Shown piece by piece: positions 7,315 to 16,775 of a DNA stretch of 37,230 nucleotides (position 1 is the stretch's first letter; each line of letters begins with the position of its first letter). Location of the stretch: the NCBI GenBank assembly GCA_934675465.1, contig CAKUQM010000016.1, positions 1-37,230 on the forward strand, written 5' to 3'. The notes under the pieces are model-generated. The model searched no databases and had not been told where the DNA came from. It saw only the letters and a program-made list of their open reading frames with translations. The translations under genes were made by a program, and so were the position numbers. This DNA is from an uncultured Erysipelotrichaceae bacterium. GTDB taxonomy: Bacteria > Bacillota_I > Bacilli_A > Erysipelotrichales > Erysipelotrichaceae.

Positions 7315-9390
7315 CTAAATAACCTTCCTTATCGCATCAAACAACTTTTCAGCATTAATTGGCTTAGAAACATGATCATTCATACCACATTTCAAACATC
7401 TTGCCACATCATCCGCAAAGGCATCAGCACTCATCGCAATAATTGGTGTTACCACACCTTTTTCTCTTAATGCCTCACAAGCCTTGTAGCCATTCATTAC
7501 TGGCATTTGAATATCCATCAAAATAACATCATAATCACCATTATATTCATCGACACATTCCTTGCCATTAATACAACGTTTAGTAATGCATCCTTGTTCA
7601 TTTAATAAGGCATCAACAATTTCAAAGTTTAAGTCATTGTCTTCAACAACCATTACTTTAATCCCTTTAATTGATTTATCATCATTATCTTTGACATCAG
7701 TTATCACATTAGTCAAAGGCATCTTGAAAGTTACCCTAAAAGTTGTACCCTCATTAAGTTTACTTACACATTCGATATCTCCTTCTAATAAGTCAACTAT
7801 ACGCTTAGTAATTGTTAAACCAAGTCCTGTACCACTGGTCTTAGAATTAGTTCTAGAATCAATAGCTCTTGTAAATGAATTATACATAGTCTTTTGAAAC
7901 TCTTCACTCATGCCTATTCCTTCATCCTTTACGACAAAAACTAATTTACACAATTCATTTTCTTTAATAGCACTAAGTGAATAAAAGACTCTTTTACCCT
8001 TTGGGGTATACTTTATCGCATTAGATAACAAGTTGACACATACCTGATTAAGTCTTGTTTCATCACCAATCACATAAGTATCATCTAAATTATCATATTC
8101 ATAAGATAATTCAATATCCTTTTCCTTAGCATAAGGCAACATCAAATCCTTTAATTGATTACCGAAGTCCTTAAGACCAATCGCATTAGAATTAATATAT
8201 AATTTACCAGATTCAATCTTAGAAATATCCAAGATATCATTAATTAAAGTCAATAATTGTTTACCAGCCACCATAGACTTCTTTAAATAATCCTTAACAT
8301 CATTAGAATCGCTATTCTTATAAGCTAAAGAAGTCATACCCATGGCAATATTCATCGGTGTTCTTATATCATGAGACATAGCAGACAAGAAGTCAGTCTT
8401 AGCCTTGTTAGCCTTATTAGCTTCATATAAGGCAGTCTCTAACTTCTTGTTAATGCTGCGGACAAAGAAACCATCACATATAATTAAGATAATTAATAAT
8501 AAAATGGTCACAAAAGCTCCGTAAACAATAATGTCATTACTCTTTAAACTAGCTAATGATACACCACCCAAGATATAAAGGTCTGGGTTATCCGCAAAAG
8601 CTGAATAGTACCAAAGATACTCTCTACCCTTTAGATCTTTATATTCAAATGTTCCTTTTAAACCTCTTAATTCCAACTCTTCTATAGGATTATTTTTAAT
8701 GATATCCGCAATAAAAGAATCACCGTCAGTTGAAATAGGCTTAATAACATAGTCACCATCCTTATTCACCAAACCCATGACTCCACCGGGATAATCAGAA
8801 GAAAGAGTCCAGAAATTACTTATTTCCTTACTTGGAAGTACCCTTAATAATAGATAATTCTTATCTTTTAACTTAATCTTATGTCCTAGAGCGATACCAT
8901 CAGATAACTTTTCTTGTAAAAGATATTTACCTAAAACAACCAAAGTATCATCACCATATTCTCTTCTCATCATCTTATCAAGCGTTTCTTCAAACAAGTC
9001 ACTTGTATGTTTTGACGCTAACTGTTTATAAGTGGCAATTGAATAGATACCATCATAATAAGTTGTATATGCTTCAAAAGTATCCACATCAACAATATGA
9101 GCCATACGCTTTTCATTAGTATTAATACTCTTTAAAAAATTCCAAGCTTCATCTAGTGTCATATCATTACTAGAAATATAATAAGCCCAGTTATCAACAT
9201 AACCCTGTTCACTAATAAGATAATTCTTGGCTATTTTCTTCATTGACTCTACATTTGTCATGAAATTATAGCGATTATCCTCTTCCTCTTGTTGTAAAAC
9301 TCGCTTAGAAAAGAAAGATATTGAAATCATAATAATCGCAATAATGATAATATTAAAAACCAAGAGCTTTCTTCTAGTATTAATTTTCAT
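7315..9390 (-). CDS. Hybrid sensor histidine kinase with C-terminal receiver
   Basis: Membrane sensor kinase. Transmembrane segment 1 spans about 10-28, followed by an extracellular sensing region of about 255 residues (no family recognised; a Cache-like fold is plausible from size) and transmembrane segment 2 at about 287-309. HisKA follows with phosphoacceptor H340 in SAMSHDIRTPMN, then HATPase_c (N box NLLSNAIKYTPKG, DEGIGM, TGLGL). The receiver domain at about 575-691 has phosphoacceptor D626 in VILMDIQMP. There is no DNA-binding output, so phosphate should pass through a phosphotransfer protein not found here. A TATAAT lies at 9415-9410, only about 20 bases before the ATG, and no ribosome site is visible. 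It heads the ligA-gatCAB run, an unexpected pairing. Confidence 0.92.
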   Translation of the reverse strand: MKINTRRKLLVFNIIIIAIIMISISFFSKRVLQQEEEDNRYNFMTNVESMKKIAKNYLISEQGYVDNWAYYISSNDMTLDEAWNFLKSINTNEKRMAHIVDVDTFEAYTTYYDGIYSIATYKQLASKHTSDLFEETLDKMMRREYGDDTLVVLGKYLLQEKLSDGIALGHKIKLKDKNYLLLRVLPSKEISNFWTLSSDYPGGVMGLVNKDGDYVIKPISTDGDSFIADIIKNNPIEELELRGLKGTFEYKDLKGREYLWYYSAFADNPDLYILGGVSLASLKSNDIIVYGAFVTILLLIILIICDGFFVRSINKKLETALYEANKANKAKTDFLSAMSHDIRTPMNIAMGMTSLAYKNSDSNDVKDYLKKSMVAGKQLLTLINDILDISKIESGKLYINSNAIGLKDFGNQLKDLMLPYAKEKDIELSYEYDNLDDTYVIGDETRLNQVCVNLLSNAIKYTPKGKRVFYSLSAIKENELCKLVFVVKDEGIGMSEEFQKTMYNSFTRAIDSRTNSKTSGTGLGLTITKRIVDLLEGDIECVSKLNEGTTFRVTFKMPLTNVITDVKDNDDKSIKGIKVMVVEDNDLNFEIVDALLNEQGCITKRCINGKECVDEYNGDYDVILMDIQMPVMNGYKACEALREKGVVTPIIAMSADAFADDVARCLKCGMNDHVSKPINAEKLFDAIRKVI

Positions 9391-9451
9391 ATTAAATTAA
9401 TTATACGACAAATGACTACTTTACTATTCTCACAAATAAACTAATATAAAG

Positions 9452-9474
9452 AAAAATGGCGAATCACACGCCAT
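9452..9474 (-). terminator. Intrinsic terminator after fakA
   Basis: Minus strand ATGGCG-TGTGATT-CGCCAT (six pairs, 9474-9456) then five to six U. It lies about 33 bases past the fakA stop and just before the -10 region of the sensor kinase gene, so it separates the two units. Confidence 0.85.
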
Positions 9475-9506
9475 TAATCAAATATATTTAAGATTTAAGT
9501 TAAATC

Positions 9507-11129
9507 TTATTCAAGACCCATTAAGTAGTAATATACAGGAACATCGCCCTTAATTACATCTACCTCGATATCAGAATTGTTTTCTACATATTCAACAATT
9601 CTTTCAGTGATTTCTTCATCAGCATCTTCACCTGTAATTAAAGTTAATAATTCACTATCTTCATCTAAGAACTTCTCTAACATCAAACGACATACTTCGC
9701 TTAGGTCAGTACCATTAGTTACGATTGACTTGCCAATCATAGCCATATAGTCACCTTCCTTAAGTTCAATACCATCAATAGAAGAATCCTTAACTGCATA
9801 AGTAACACTAGCAGTCTTGATACTAGGACATAGTTCATTGAACTCAGCAACTAATTCATTGAAGTCACTTTCTGGACTAAAACGAGCTAGAGCACTTAGA
9901 CATGCTTGGATTGACTTACATTCGATTACTTCAACTTCCTTATAATCAACTAAGTCCTTAGCTTGTTTAGCAGCTAACATGATATTTGAATTATTAGGGA
10001 AAATCATAATCTTCTCACAGTGGTCTAATTCCTTAATCTTTTCAATGAAATCACTAGTAGAAGGATTCATTGTTTGACCACCTGAAATAACGCAATCAAC
10101 ACCCAATTCATACATCAATGAAGTTACACCTTCACCAGCTGCAACAGCGATAACACCGATTGCCTTCTTTTCCTTAGGCTTTACTTCACCTTCTTTAACA
10201 AGCTCAGAGTGTTGTTCTTGCATGTTCTCAACTTTAATCTTAACGAATTCACCATATCTTTGAGCAAGATTTAAAGCATCACCTGGATGTAAAGTATGAA
10301 CATGGACCTTAATTAAATCTTCATCTCTAACAAAGACTAAAGATTCACCTTCCTTAGCTAACTTATTCTTTAATACGTTTTCATCAAAACCCTTTAAGTA
10401 GTTTTCTTTTAAACGTAAGATAAATTCTGTACAGTAACCAAATTCTTCATTCTCAAATACTGATTGAGCATTTCTGGCAAGTTCTACTACAACTGCATTT
10501 GTTGTTACTGGTGTGCCATCAATATAAGCGATAAAACCTTGTACAATCTTTAATAAACCAGCACCACCTGAGTCAACTACATTAGCCTCCTTCAAGATAG
10601 GCAATAAGTCTGGTGTATGTTCTAGAGAATCTTCCATGAAGTATTCAAGTCTATGGAAGTATGTTTCGATATCCATCTTAGGATTTTCCTTAACTTCCCT
10701 ATTCGCATACCAAGAAGCCTCACGAATAACAGTTAGGATAGTACCCTCAACTGGCTTCATAATTGCCTTATAAGCAACTCTTGTACCATTTTCAAATGCT
10801 TCGGCTAATTCCTTAGTATTGATTTCTTCCTTACCCTCAATACTTTGAGCGAAACCTCTAAAGATTTGAGATGTAATAACACCAGAGTTACCTCTAGCTC
10901 CCATAAGTAAGCCCTTAGACAATGACTTAGCAACATCACCAATATTATTTGAGAAACATTGGTTAGCTTCCTTAGCACCGCTGTTAAATGTCATAGACAT
11001 ATTAGTGCCTGTATCACCATCTGGTACTGGGAAAACATTTAGTGCATTTATTTCAGCTTGATTATTATCAAGATTAGCAGCACCACTGCTAAGCATTTCC
11101 TTAAAATCTTTTCCGTTTAATAATTTCAT
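9507..11129 (-). CDS. fakA: DhaL-domain fatty acid kinase, FakA/YloV family
   Basis: Catalytic kinase subunit that phosphorylates fatty acids held by a FakB (DegV-family) binding protein, feeding exogenous fatty acids into phospholipid synthesis. The DhaL nucleotide domain is at about 1-200: NVFPVPDGDTGTN gives the Mg-ATP aspartates (D37, D39), GARGNSGVI the phosphate loop and DSGGAGLL the end of the domain. A middle domain (about 210-320) and a C-terminal DegV/DAK2-like domain (about 325-540) follow. At 540 residues it matches YloV. It starts two bases after yloU, the same order as in Bacillus subtilis yloUV. No FakB is in the window. Family assignment is firm; the substrate is known from the family, not seen here. 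Confidence 0.93.
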   Translation of the reverse strand: MKLLNGKDFKEMLSSGAANLDNNQAEINALNVFPVPDGDTGTNMSMTFNSGAKEANQCFSNNIGDVAKSLSKGLLMGARGNSGVITSQIFRGFAQSIEGKEEINTKELAEAFENGTRVAYKAIMKPVEGTILTVIREASWYANREVKENPKMDIETYFHRLEYFMEDSLEHTPDLLPILKEANVVDSGGAGLLKIVQGFIAYIDGTPVTTNAVVVELARNAQSVFENEEFGYCTEFILRLKENYLKGFDENVLKNKLAKEGESLVFVRDEDLIKVHVHTLHPGDALNLAQRYGEFVKIKVENMQEQHSELVKEGEVKPKEKKAIGVIAVAAGEGVTSLMYELGVDCVISGGQTMNPSTSDFIEKIKELDHCEKIMIFPNNSNIMLAAKQAKDLVDYKEVEVIECKSIQACLSALARFSPESDFNELVAEFNELCPSIKTASVTYAVKDSSIDGIELKEGDYMAMIGKSIVTNGTDLSEVCRLMLEKFLDEDSELLTLITGEDADEEITERIVEYVENNSDIEVDVIKGDVPVYYYLMGLE

Positions 11130-11131
11130 TA

Positions 11132-11488
11132 TTAGTTTCCTTTAACCCTTTCAACATGAATATTTACTTCTTTAACATCCATATTAATAGATTTTTCAAC
11201 AGTATACTTAACACGCTTTTGTGCTTCCATAATAACTTCTGAAATCTTCACACCTGCTGAAACAACAACATAAATGTCAATTTTTAAATCATTGCCTTTC
11301 TTAGAAAGAAGAACACCTTTTGAATAGCTTTCTTTCTTTAAAAGAGCATTGTAACTATCTTTTACATAAGATTTTGAGACAACTCCAACGATGCCATAGC
11401 ATTCACATACAGTACTACCAGCTAAAGATGCGATAGCCTCATCAGATATTTTGATATCTCCATAATTTGTTTTAGTATTTATAGGCAT
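11132..11488 (-). CDS. yloU: Asp23/Gls24 family envelope stress protein (YloU)
   Basis: Small Asp23/Gls24-family protein, usually membrane-associated and linked to envelope or alkaline stress. Typical strings are GDIKISDEAIASLAG near the N-terminus, the central CYGIVGVVSKS and the C-terminal VNIHVERVKGN. The frame is open to a TTG at 11500, but GGAGGTC at 11498-11492 sits just before ATG 11488 (MPINTKTNYG), so that start is chosen, giving 118 residues. A TATAAT at 11516-11511 provides a probable promoter. It pairs with fakA two bases downstream. The exact biochemical role of this family is not established. Confidence 0.9.
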   Translation of the reverse strand: MPINTKTNYGDIKISDEAIASLAGSTVCECYGIVGVVSKSYVKDSYNALLKKESYSKGVLLSKKGNDLKIDIYVVVSAGVKISEVIMEAQKRVKYTVEKSINMDVKEVNIHVERVKGN

Positions 11489-11510
11489 TTTGACCTCCAA
11501 TAACTACTCC

Positions 11511-11516
11511 ATTATA
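11511..11516 (-). promoter_or_regulatory. Probable -10 box for yloU-fakA
   Basis: TATAAT on the minus strand about 22 bases before the yloU ATG. The -35 region (TTGTAT with an 18-base spacer) is weak. A mismatched hairpin (TTTTCT-T-ATAC/GTAT-T-AGAAAA) just upstream may be a leaky terminator of the preceding small gene. Confidence 0.5.
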
Positions 11517-11553
11517 TCATTAAGAATTTTTCTAATACAAATGTATAAGAAAA

Positions 11554-12012
11554 TTAGCTAACAACGCATAAAACTTGATAAGTTTTTGAGTCTAATTTAG
11601 TTTCTCCCTTATAAAGTTCAAGGGTTATCTCATATACATTACCTATACATTGTTTTAAATAGCCTTTTTCATCTAAAAAGTCGGAACAAACATTAAAAGT
11701 ACTTTGAGATTTTACTTTTTGTGGTATGTTTCTCTTTGCGCCTGAAGCATACTCATTAAGTTTATCAGTATCAGGAAAAATAGGTTTGATAAAGTAATTA
11801 TTGGAATCTAGTTCATATTTGTTAGTATCAACATATAAATCAATGCCATATTGTACTGTTTCATCTTCGAATTCTATCTTATTAATAAGCATTTTAACAT
11901 CTTGGATATTAAGAGAATCTAACTTGGTTTTATAACCTTCATTTAGCATAACAACAATCAAAACAACAACTAACAAAAGAATAGGAATGATTATTTTTTG
12001 ATATCTTTTCAT
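11554..12012 (-). CDS. Membrane-anchored or secreted protein of unknown function
   Basis: 152 residues. A short basic start (MKRYQK) is followed by one strongly hydrophobic stretch (about 7-22, IIIPILLLVVVLIVVM), then a soluble outer part with two cysteines (about C109 and C122) and a third close to the C-terminus (YQVLCVVS). There is no lipobox, so it is likely an uncleaved signal anchor. The alternating beta-strand look (YGIDLYVDTNKYEL, VYEITLELYKGE) suggests a small beta-rich domain. A clear GGAGG ribosome site precedes the ATG. It stands alone between the atp terminator and yloU. I do not recognise a family. Confidence 0.8.
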   Translation of the reverse strand: MKRYQKIIIPILLLVVVLIVVMLNEGYKTKLDSLNIQDVKMLINKIEFEDETVQYGIDLYVDTNKYELDSNNYFIKPIFPDTDKLNEYASGAKRNIPQKVKSQSTFNVCSDFLDEKGYLKQCIGNVYEITLELYKGETKLDSKTYQVLCVVS

Positions 12013-12070
12013 TTTGACCTCCGCTTAAAACAAATGCAGCTTGTTTATTTAAGAAAATTATAATATGAGC

Positions 12071-12100
12071 AAAAAAAATTGCATCTTAAGATGCAATTTT
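12071..12100 (-). terminator. Intrinsic terminator of the ATP synthase operon
   Basis: Minus strand AAAATTGCATC-TTAA-GATGCAATTTT: up to 11 pairs (12100-12090 with 12085-12075) followed by a run of U (12078-12071). The atpC stop codon TAA (12088-12086) is in the four-base loop, so the last codons of atpC form the 5' arm. Confidence 0.9.
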
Positions 12101-12475
12101 AATACGATTCATAGCTCTTCTTAAAGCTAATTCAGCACGCTTCAAGTCAAGATTTGGATCTCTTTTTTCAAGTCTTTCCAATGAACGATCCTTACTTGCG
12201 ATAGCTCTATTAAGGTCAATCTCTTCTTTTGACTCAATAGTATCAACTAGAATATTAGCGACACCCTTCTCAAAATAGAACATACCACCATTGATGGCAT
12301 AGACCTTATCCTCACCATTTTCATTAGTCTCTAGTTTTCCAATATCCAACATGAAACAAACAGGAACATGGTGCTCTAGGATACCTCTTTCACCATCCTT
12401 AGAAGTGATATTGATAAAAGGCGTCTCAAACTCCTTATATAAACCATGAGGAGTTACGATTTGACCCTTAATCAT
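12086..12475 (-). CDS. atpC: ATP synthase F1 epsilon subunit
   Basis: Central-stalk subunit that couples rotation to the catalytic head and can restrain ATP hydrolysis. The N-terminal beta sandwich (about 1-85, QIVTPHGLYKEFETPF, GERGILEHHVP) and the C-terminal helical hairpin (about 90-129, LKRAELALRRAMNRIKIAS) are both present. 129 residues is normal. The ATG overlaps the end of atpD by eight bases. Its last codons and stop are built into the operon terminator. Confidence 0.95.
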   Translation of the reverse strand: MIKGQIVTPHGLYKEFETPFINITSKDGERGILEHHVPVCFMLDIGKLETNENGEDKVYAINGGMFYFEKGVANILVDTIESKEEIDLNRAIASKDRSLERLEKRDPNLDLKRAELALRRAMNRIKIAS

Positions 12476-13868
12476 TTGAAAGTACCTTAGCTTTTTCTCT
12501 TACTTCTTCAATAGCCCCTACAGACATGAATGCAAGTTCTGGAAGATCATCATACTTACCTTCAAGAAGTTCTTTGAAGCTTCTAACAGTATCCTCAATC
12601 TTAACATACTTACCCTCAAGACCTGAGAATTGAGTAGCTACAGAGAAAGGTTGAGATAAGAAGTTACGAGCTCTTCTAGCACGATTTACAATAATCTTAT
12701 CTTCCTCAGATAATTCATCCATACCTAGGATTGCGATAATATCTTGTAACTCTTTATATCTTTGAAGTAATTCTTGCACACCTCTGGCGACCTTATAGTG
12801 TTCCTCACCCACAATAAGTGGATCAAGCATTCTTGAACTTGATTCAAGTGGGTCAACAGCTGGATAGATACCTAGGGCTGCAATACCTCTATCTAGAACT
12901 GTCTTAGCATCTAGATGTGAGAAAGTTGTAGCTGGAGCTGGGTCAGTCAAGTCATCAGCTGGAACATAAATTGCTTGTACAGATGTGATAGAGCCTTCTT
13001 TTGTAGAAGTGATTCTTTCTTGTAGTTGTCCCATTTCAGTAGCTAGCGTTGGTTGATAACCTACAGCACTTGGCATACGACCAAGAAGCGCAGAAACCTC
13101 ACTACCTGCTTGAGTGAATCTAAAGATGTTATCAATGAATAGTAGAACGTCTTGTTTCTCTTCATCTCTGAAATATTCAGCCATAGTTAGACCACTTAGG
13201 GCAACTCTCATTCTTGCACCAGGTGGTTCATTCATTTGTCCATAAACTAGAACTGTCTTATCAAGAACCCCTGATTCTTTCATTTCAAAATACATGTCGT
13301 TGCCTTCTCTTGTTCTTTCACCAACACCGGCAACAACAGAACGACCACCATGTTCAGTCGCAATATTGTGGATTAATTCTTGCATCAATACGGTTTTACC
13401 AACACCGGCACCACCGAATAGGCCAATCTTACCACCTCTTGCATAAGGACATAGTAAGTCAATAACTTTAATACCTGTTTCTAAGATCTCAGCACTTGTC
13501 TTTTGTTCATCAAAAGAAGGCGCATTACGGTGAATTGGCATATGCTTATCAGTAACAACCTCACCTAAGCCATCAATTGGATCACCTAAGACATTAAACA
13601 TTCTACCTAGTACTGCATCACCAACGGGAACTGAAATAGGACTTCCTGTATCGATAGCCTTAGCACCACGAACAAATCCATCAGTAGCTCCCATTGAAAT
13701 AGTTCTAACAACATCATCACCAACGTGTTGAGCTACTTCAACTGTAAGGTAAGTACCATCTCCCTTTTCGATCTTGATCGCATTATGAAGATTAGGTAAA
13801 TTATCACCACTAAAGCGAACGTCAATTACCGGACCAATAATTTGTACTACTTTTCCAATATTTTCCAT
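12468..13868 (-). CDS. atpD: ATP synthase F1 beta subunit (catalytic)
   Basis: Catalytic subunit where ATP is made. The P-loop GGAGVGKTVL is at about 152-161, GERTREGNDMYFEM at about 182-195 carries the catalytic Glu, and LLFIDNIFRFTQAGSEVSALLGR spans Walker B and the DELSEED-proximal region. The DELSEE motif itself appears (about 384-389). At 466 residues it is complete. A good AGGAGAAAT ribosome site lies before the ATG, nine bases after atpG. Assignment is certain. Confidence 0.99.
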   Translation of the reverse strand: MENIGKVVQIIGPVIDVRFSGDNLPNLHNAIKIEKGDGTYLTVEVAQHVGDDVVRTISMGATDGFVRGAKAIDTGSPISVPVGDAVLGRMFNVLGDPIDGLGEVVTDKHMPIHRNAPSFDEQKTSAEILETGIKVIDLLCPYARGGKIGLFGGAGVGKTVLMQELIHNIATEHGGRSVVAGVGERTREGNDMYFEMKESGVLDKTVLVYGQMNEPPGARMRVALSGLTMAEYFRDEEKQDVLLFIDNIFRFTQAGSEVSALLGRMPSAVGYQPTLATEMGQLQERITSTKEGSITSVQAIYVPADDLTDPAPATTFSHLDAKTVLDRGIAALGIYPAVDPLESSSRMLDPLIVGEEHYKVARGVQELLQRYKELQDIIAILGMDELSEEDKIIVNRARRARNFLSQPFSVATQFSGLEGKYVKIEDTVRSFKELLEGKYDDLPELAFMSVGAIEEVREKAKVLSND

Positions 13869-13877
13869 TTATTTCTC

Positions 13878-14717
13878 CTATAGGGCATCAGCGCCAGAAA
13901 CAATCTCAGTAATCTCCTGAGTAATTGCGGCCTGTCTTGCCTGGTTATAAGCTAACAATAAGTTATCTGTAAGCTCATTAGCGTTATCAGTTGCATTCTC
14001 CATCGCAAAACGACGGTTACCATGTTCACTTGTTTTAGACTCAAGATACTTAGAATAGATTTGACTCTCAACCATCATCGGAATTAAATCCTTAAGAATC
14101 TCATCCGCACTTGGTTCAAATTCAATTTGTTTGTATTCTCTTTTCTCTTCGCTCTTACTCTCACCTGGCAACACTGAGAACACTGTCGCCTTAAAGTTGA
14201 TGTTGTTGACAAAACAAGTGTAGATAACATTAATTGAATTAATTTTGTTCAAGCGATACATATCTAGTGCCGTATCTGCATATTCCTTAATAAGCATATA
14301 ATCAGCAGTATCTGAGCTTGTCATTTCATTAATGATGTTATAACCAAGTTTCTTAATAGAAGCATAGCTCTTGTTTCCGATAAAGATAATATAGTCATCT
14401 TTAGAAACAGTCTCTTTAATAAGCTTTTCAATGTTGATGTTGTAACCACCACACAAGCCCATATCACTTGTAAACACAAAATATAATTTTTCTTTGGCAT
14501 CCTTAGTAGTTAGATAATCGTTTTCGCTAATCATCTCACCACTAAGCATATTCGCAACCATATCTTCCAAAGCACCTGCATAGGCTCTATTCTTAAGCAT
14601 CAAAGAACGATTCTTAGTCAATTTGACATTAGAAATAAGTTCCATGGCACCAGTGATCTTCTTAGTAGAATTAATTGACTTAATTCTAGATTTAATAGCT
14701 GCTTTATTTCCTGCCAT
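13878..14717 (-). CDS. atpG: ATP synthase F1 gamma subunit
   Basis: Rotor shaft subunit. The N-terminal helix IKSRIKSINSTKKITGAMELIS (shown here in part as KSINSTKKITGAMELIS) and the C-terminal helix around NANELTDNLLLAYNQARQAA form the coiled coil that turns inside the alpha3-beta3 head. Between them is the Rossmann-like domain with VFTSDMGLCGGYN. 279 residues is usual. It sits two bases after atpA, with only a weak ribosome site, so translation is probably coupled. Confidence 0.97.
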   Translation of the reverse strand: MAGNKAAIKSRIKSINSTKKITGAMELISNVKLTKNRSLMLKNRAYAGALEDMVANMLSGEMISENDYLTTKDAKEKLYFVFTSDMGLCGGYNINIEKLIKETVSKDDYIIFIGNKSYASIKKLGYNIINEMTSSDTADYMLIKEYADTALDMYRLNKINSINVIYTCFVNNINFKATVFSVLPGESKSEEKREYKQIEFEPSADEILKDLIPMMVESQIYSKYLESKTSEHGNRRFAMENATDNANELTDNLLLAYNQARQAAITQEITEIVSGADAL

Positions 14718-14719
14718 AA

Positions 14720-16240
14720 TTAAGCACCATAGATTTCTTTATAATCCTTTAAGATAGCTGCAGTAGCATCTTTCAACTTCGCAACTAGCTCATCAGATAA
14801 AATTTGTTTCTCTTCAATTTCCTTAACAAAATCACTATACTTTTCCTTATAAGTCTTAAGCATATAAGTCTCAAAGTCTCTTACTTTTTCAATAGGAAGT
14901 TCCTTTAAGAAACCATACTTAGCAGCAAATAAAGATAATACTTGTTCACTCATTGAAAGAGGTGAATATTGTGCTTGTTTCAATAATTCAGTTAAACGAG
15001 CACCCTTTTCAATAGTAGCCTTAGTAGCCGCATCCAAATCACTACCAAATTGTGCAAATGATAATAATTCATGGTATTGAGCTAAATCAAGCTTCAATGA
15101 ACTTGACACAGCCTTCATAGCCTTAGTTTGGGCAGCACTACCAACTCTACTTACAGAAAGACCAGAGTCAACTGCAGGTCTTACACCTGAATTGAATAAT
15201 TCTGTTTGTAAGAAAATCTGACCATCAGTAATTGAAATAACATTAGTTGGAATATATGCAGAAATATCACCAGCTTGTGTTTCAATAATAGGCAATGCAG
15301 TTAAAGAACCACCACCTAATTCATCAGACAACTTAGCAGCTCTTTCAAGTAATCTTGAATGCAAGTAGAAAACATCACCGGGATAAGCTTCTCTACCTGG
15401 AGGACGACGTAATAGTAAAGACATTGTACGATAAGCTACCGCATGCTTACTTAAGTCATCATATACGATTAAGACATCCTTACCCTGTTCCATCCATTCT
15501 TCACCAATAGCACAGCCTGCATAAGGTGCAAGATATTGAAGTGGAGCAAGTTCACTAGCACTAGCACATACAATAGTTGTATATTCCATAGCACCATGTT
15601 GTCTTAACTTTTCGCTAATTTGAGCAACAGTACTTGCCTTTTGACCAATGGCAACATAAATACAATTTACATTCTTACCCTTTTGGTTGATGATCGCATC
15701 AGTTGCGATAGCTGTCTTACCAGTTTGTCTATCGCCGATGATCAATTCTCTTTGACCCTTACCAATAGGAATCATTGAGTCAACAACCTTCAAACCTGTC
15801 ATAAGAGGTTGGCATACTGACTTACGAGTCATAACACCAGGAGCAACTCTTTCTACAGGACGGAACTTCTTAGCGTTTATAGGCTCCTTACCATCGATTG
15901 CCTGACCTAGAGCATTTACAACTCTACCAAGCATCTCATCGCCTACTGGAACTTCAACGATTCTACCAGTTCTTTTTACTTCATCATTTTCTTTGATGTT
16001 AGTATCATCACCAAGTAAAACCGCACCAACACTATCTTCCTCAAGATTTAGGACCATTCCATATACGCCCCCTGGGAACTCTAATAGTTCACTAGACATG
16101 GCATTTTCAAGTCCTTGGATAATGGCAATACCATCACCAATTTTAACGATAGTACCTACATCGTCAGCTTTAATTTCAGCACTATAATTTTCAATTTGTT
16201 TCTTAATTAAAGCACTAATTTCACTTGCCTTAAGCTCCAT
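14720..16240 (-). CDS. atpA: ATP synthase F1 alpha subunit
   Basis: Non-catalytic nucleotide-binding subunit of F1. The N-terminus SEISALIKKQIENY is the usual membrane-distal region that meets the delta subunit. The P-loop GDRQTGKTAIA, the string LIVYDDLSKHAVAYR and the arginine finger region ISVTDGQ-like ISITDGQIFL with the downstream SVSRVGSAAQ are present. The frame is open to ATG 16249, but AAGGA at 16253-16249 is correctly placed for ATG 16240 (MELKASEIS), which also matches the family start, giving 506 residues. It overlaps the end of atpH by 11 bases. Assignment is certain. Confidence 0.98.
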   Translation of the reverse strand: MELKASEISALIKKQIENYSAEIKADDVGTIVKIGDGIAIIQGLENAMSSELLEFPGGVYGMVLNLEEDSVGAVLLGDDTNIKENDEVKRTGRIVEVPVGDEMLGRVVNALGQAIDGKEPINAKKFRPVERVAPGVMTRKSVCQPLMTGLKVVDSMIPIGKGQRELIIGDRQTGKTAIATDAIINQKGKNVNCIYVAIGQKASTVAQISEKLRQHGAMEYTTIVCASASELAPLQYLAPYAGCAIGEEWMEQGKDVLIVYDDLSKHAVAYRTMSLLLRRPPGREAYPGDVFYLHSRLLERAAKLSDELGGGSLTALPIIETQAGDISAYIPTNVISITDGQIFLQTELFNSGVRPAVDSGLSVSRVGSAAQTKAMKAVSSSLKLDLAQYHELLSFAQFGSDLDAATKATIEKGARLTELLKQAQYSPLSMSEQVLSLFAAKYGFLKELPIEKVRDFETYMLKTYKEKYSDFVKEIEEKQILSDELVAKLKDATAAILKDYKEIYGA

Positions 16241-16775
16241 AGACACCATCCTTTCTCTTTAAAATCTCTTCCATCTGTTTAATCCTTTGTTTCATCGTGT
16301 TATCGATTACCTTTTCTTCAATAGTCACACGGAAACCTGAAATAAGGTCCTTATTGATTCTTGGCTTTAGAACTACCGTATATTCACCATCACTTAAGGC
16401 TTTTTCAAGCTTTAAAATTGACTCTTCATCTAGTTCTCTAGCTGTTTCAATAATGCCTTCTTTTATCTTTAATTGTTCGTTACAAAGCTTATGAAATTCT
16501 TCAAAAATGTCATCATAATAAACCATGCGATCTTTATCAATAAGCAAGAATAAGAAATTCAAGACATATTGATCTACATGCTTATCAAATGCATTCTTAA
16601 CAAGATCTTTTTTCTCCTCTTTAGAAACCTTATAGCTTTTTATAAAAGGAAGCACATTAGATTCATCAAAAGTTATCTTAACAAAATCAATTTGTTCCTT
16701 ATATTCAGCTACCTTATTTTTTTCGACTGCTAAAGAGAAAAGTCCTTCACCATAACGCTTAGCTAAAACACTCAT
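16230..16775 (-). CDS. atpH: ATP synthase F1 delta subunit (OSCP)
   Basis: Peripheral stalk connector joining the b subunits to the top of alpha. The opening LAKRYGEGLFSLAVEKNKV and the C-terminal VTIEEKVIDNTMKQRIKQMEEIL (helical tail) are typical of the delta/OSCP family; the motif SGFRVTIEEKVID matches the usual GG..I.....D stretch. 181 residues is normal. It overlaps atpF by four bases (ATGA) and atpA by 11. Confidence 0.93.
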   Translation of the reverse strand: MSVLAKRYGEGLFSLAVEKNKVAEYKEQIDFVKITFDESNVLPFIKSYKVSKEEKKDLVKNAFDKHVDQYVLNFLFLLIDKDRMVYYDDIFEEFHKLCNEQLKIKEGIIETARELDEESILKLEKALSDGEYTVVLKPRINKDLISGFRVTIEEKVIDNTMKQRIKQMEEILKRKDGVYGA

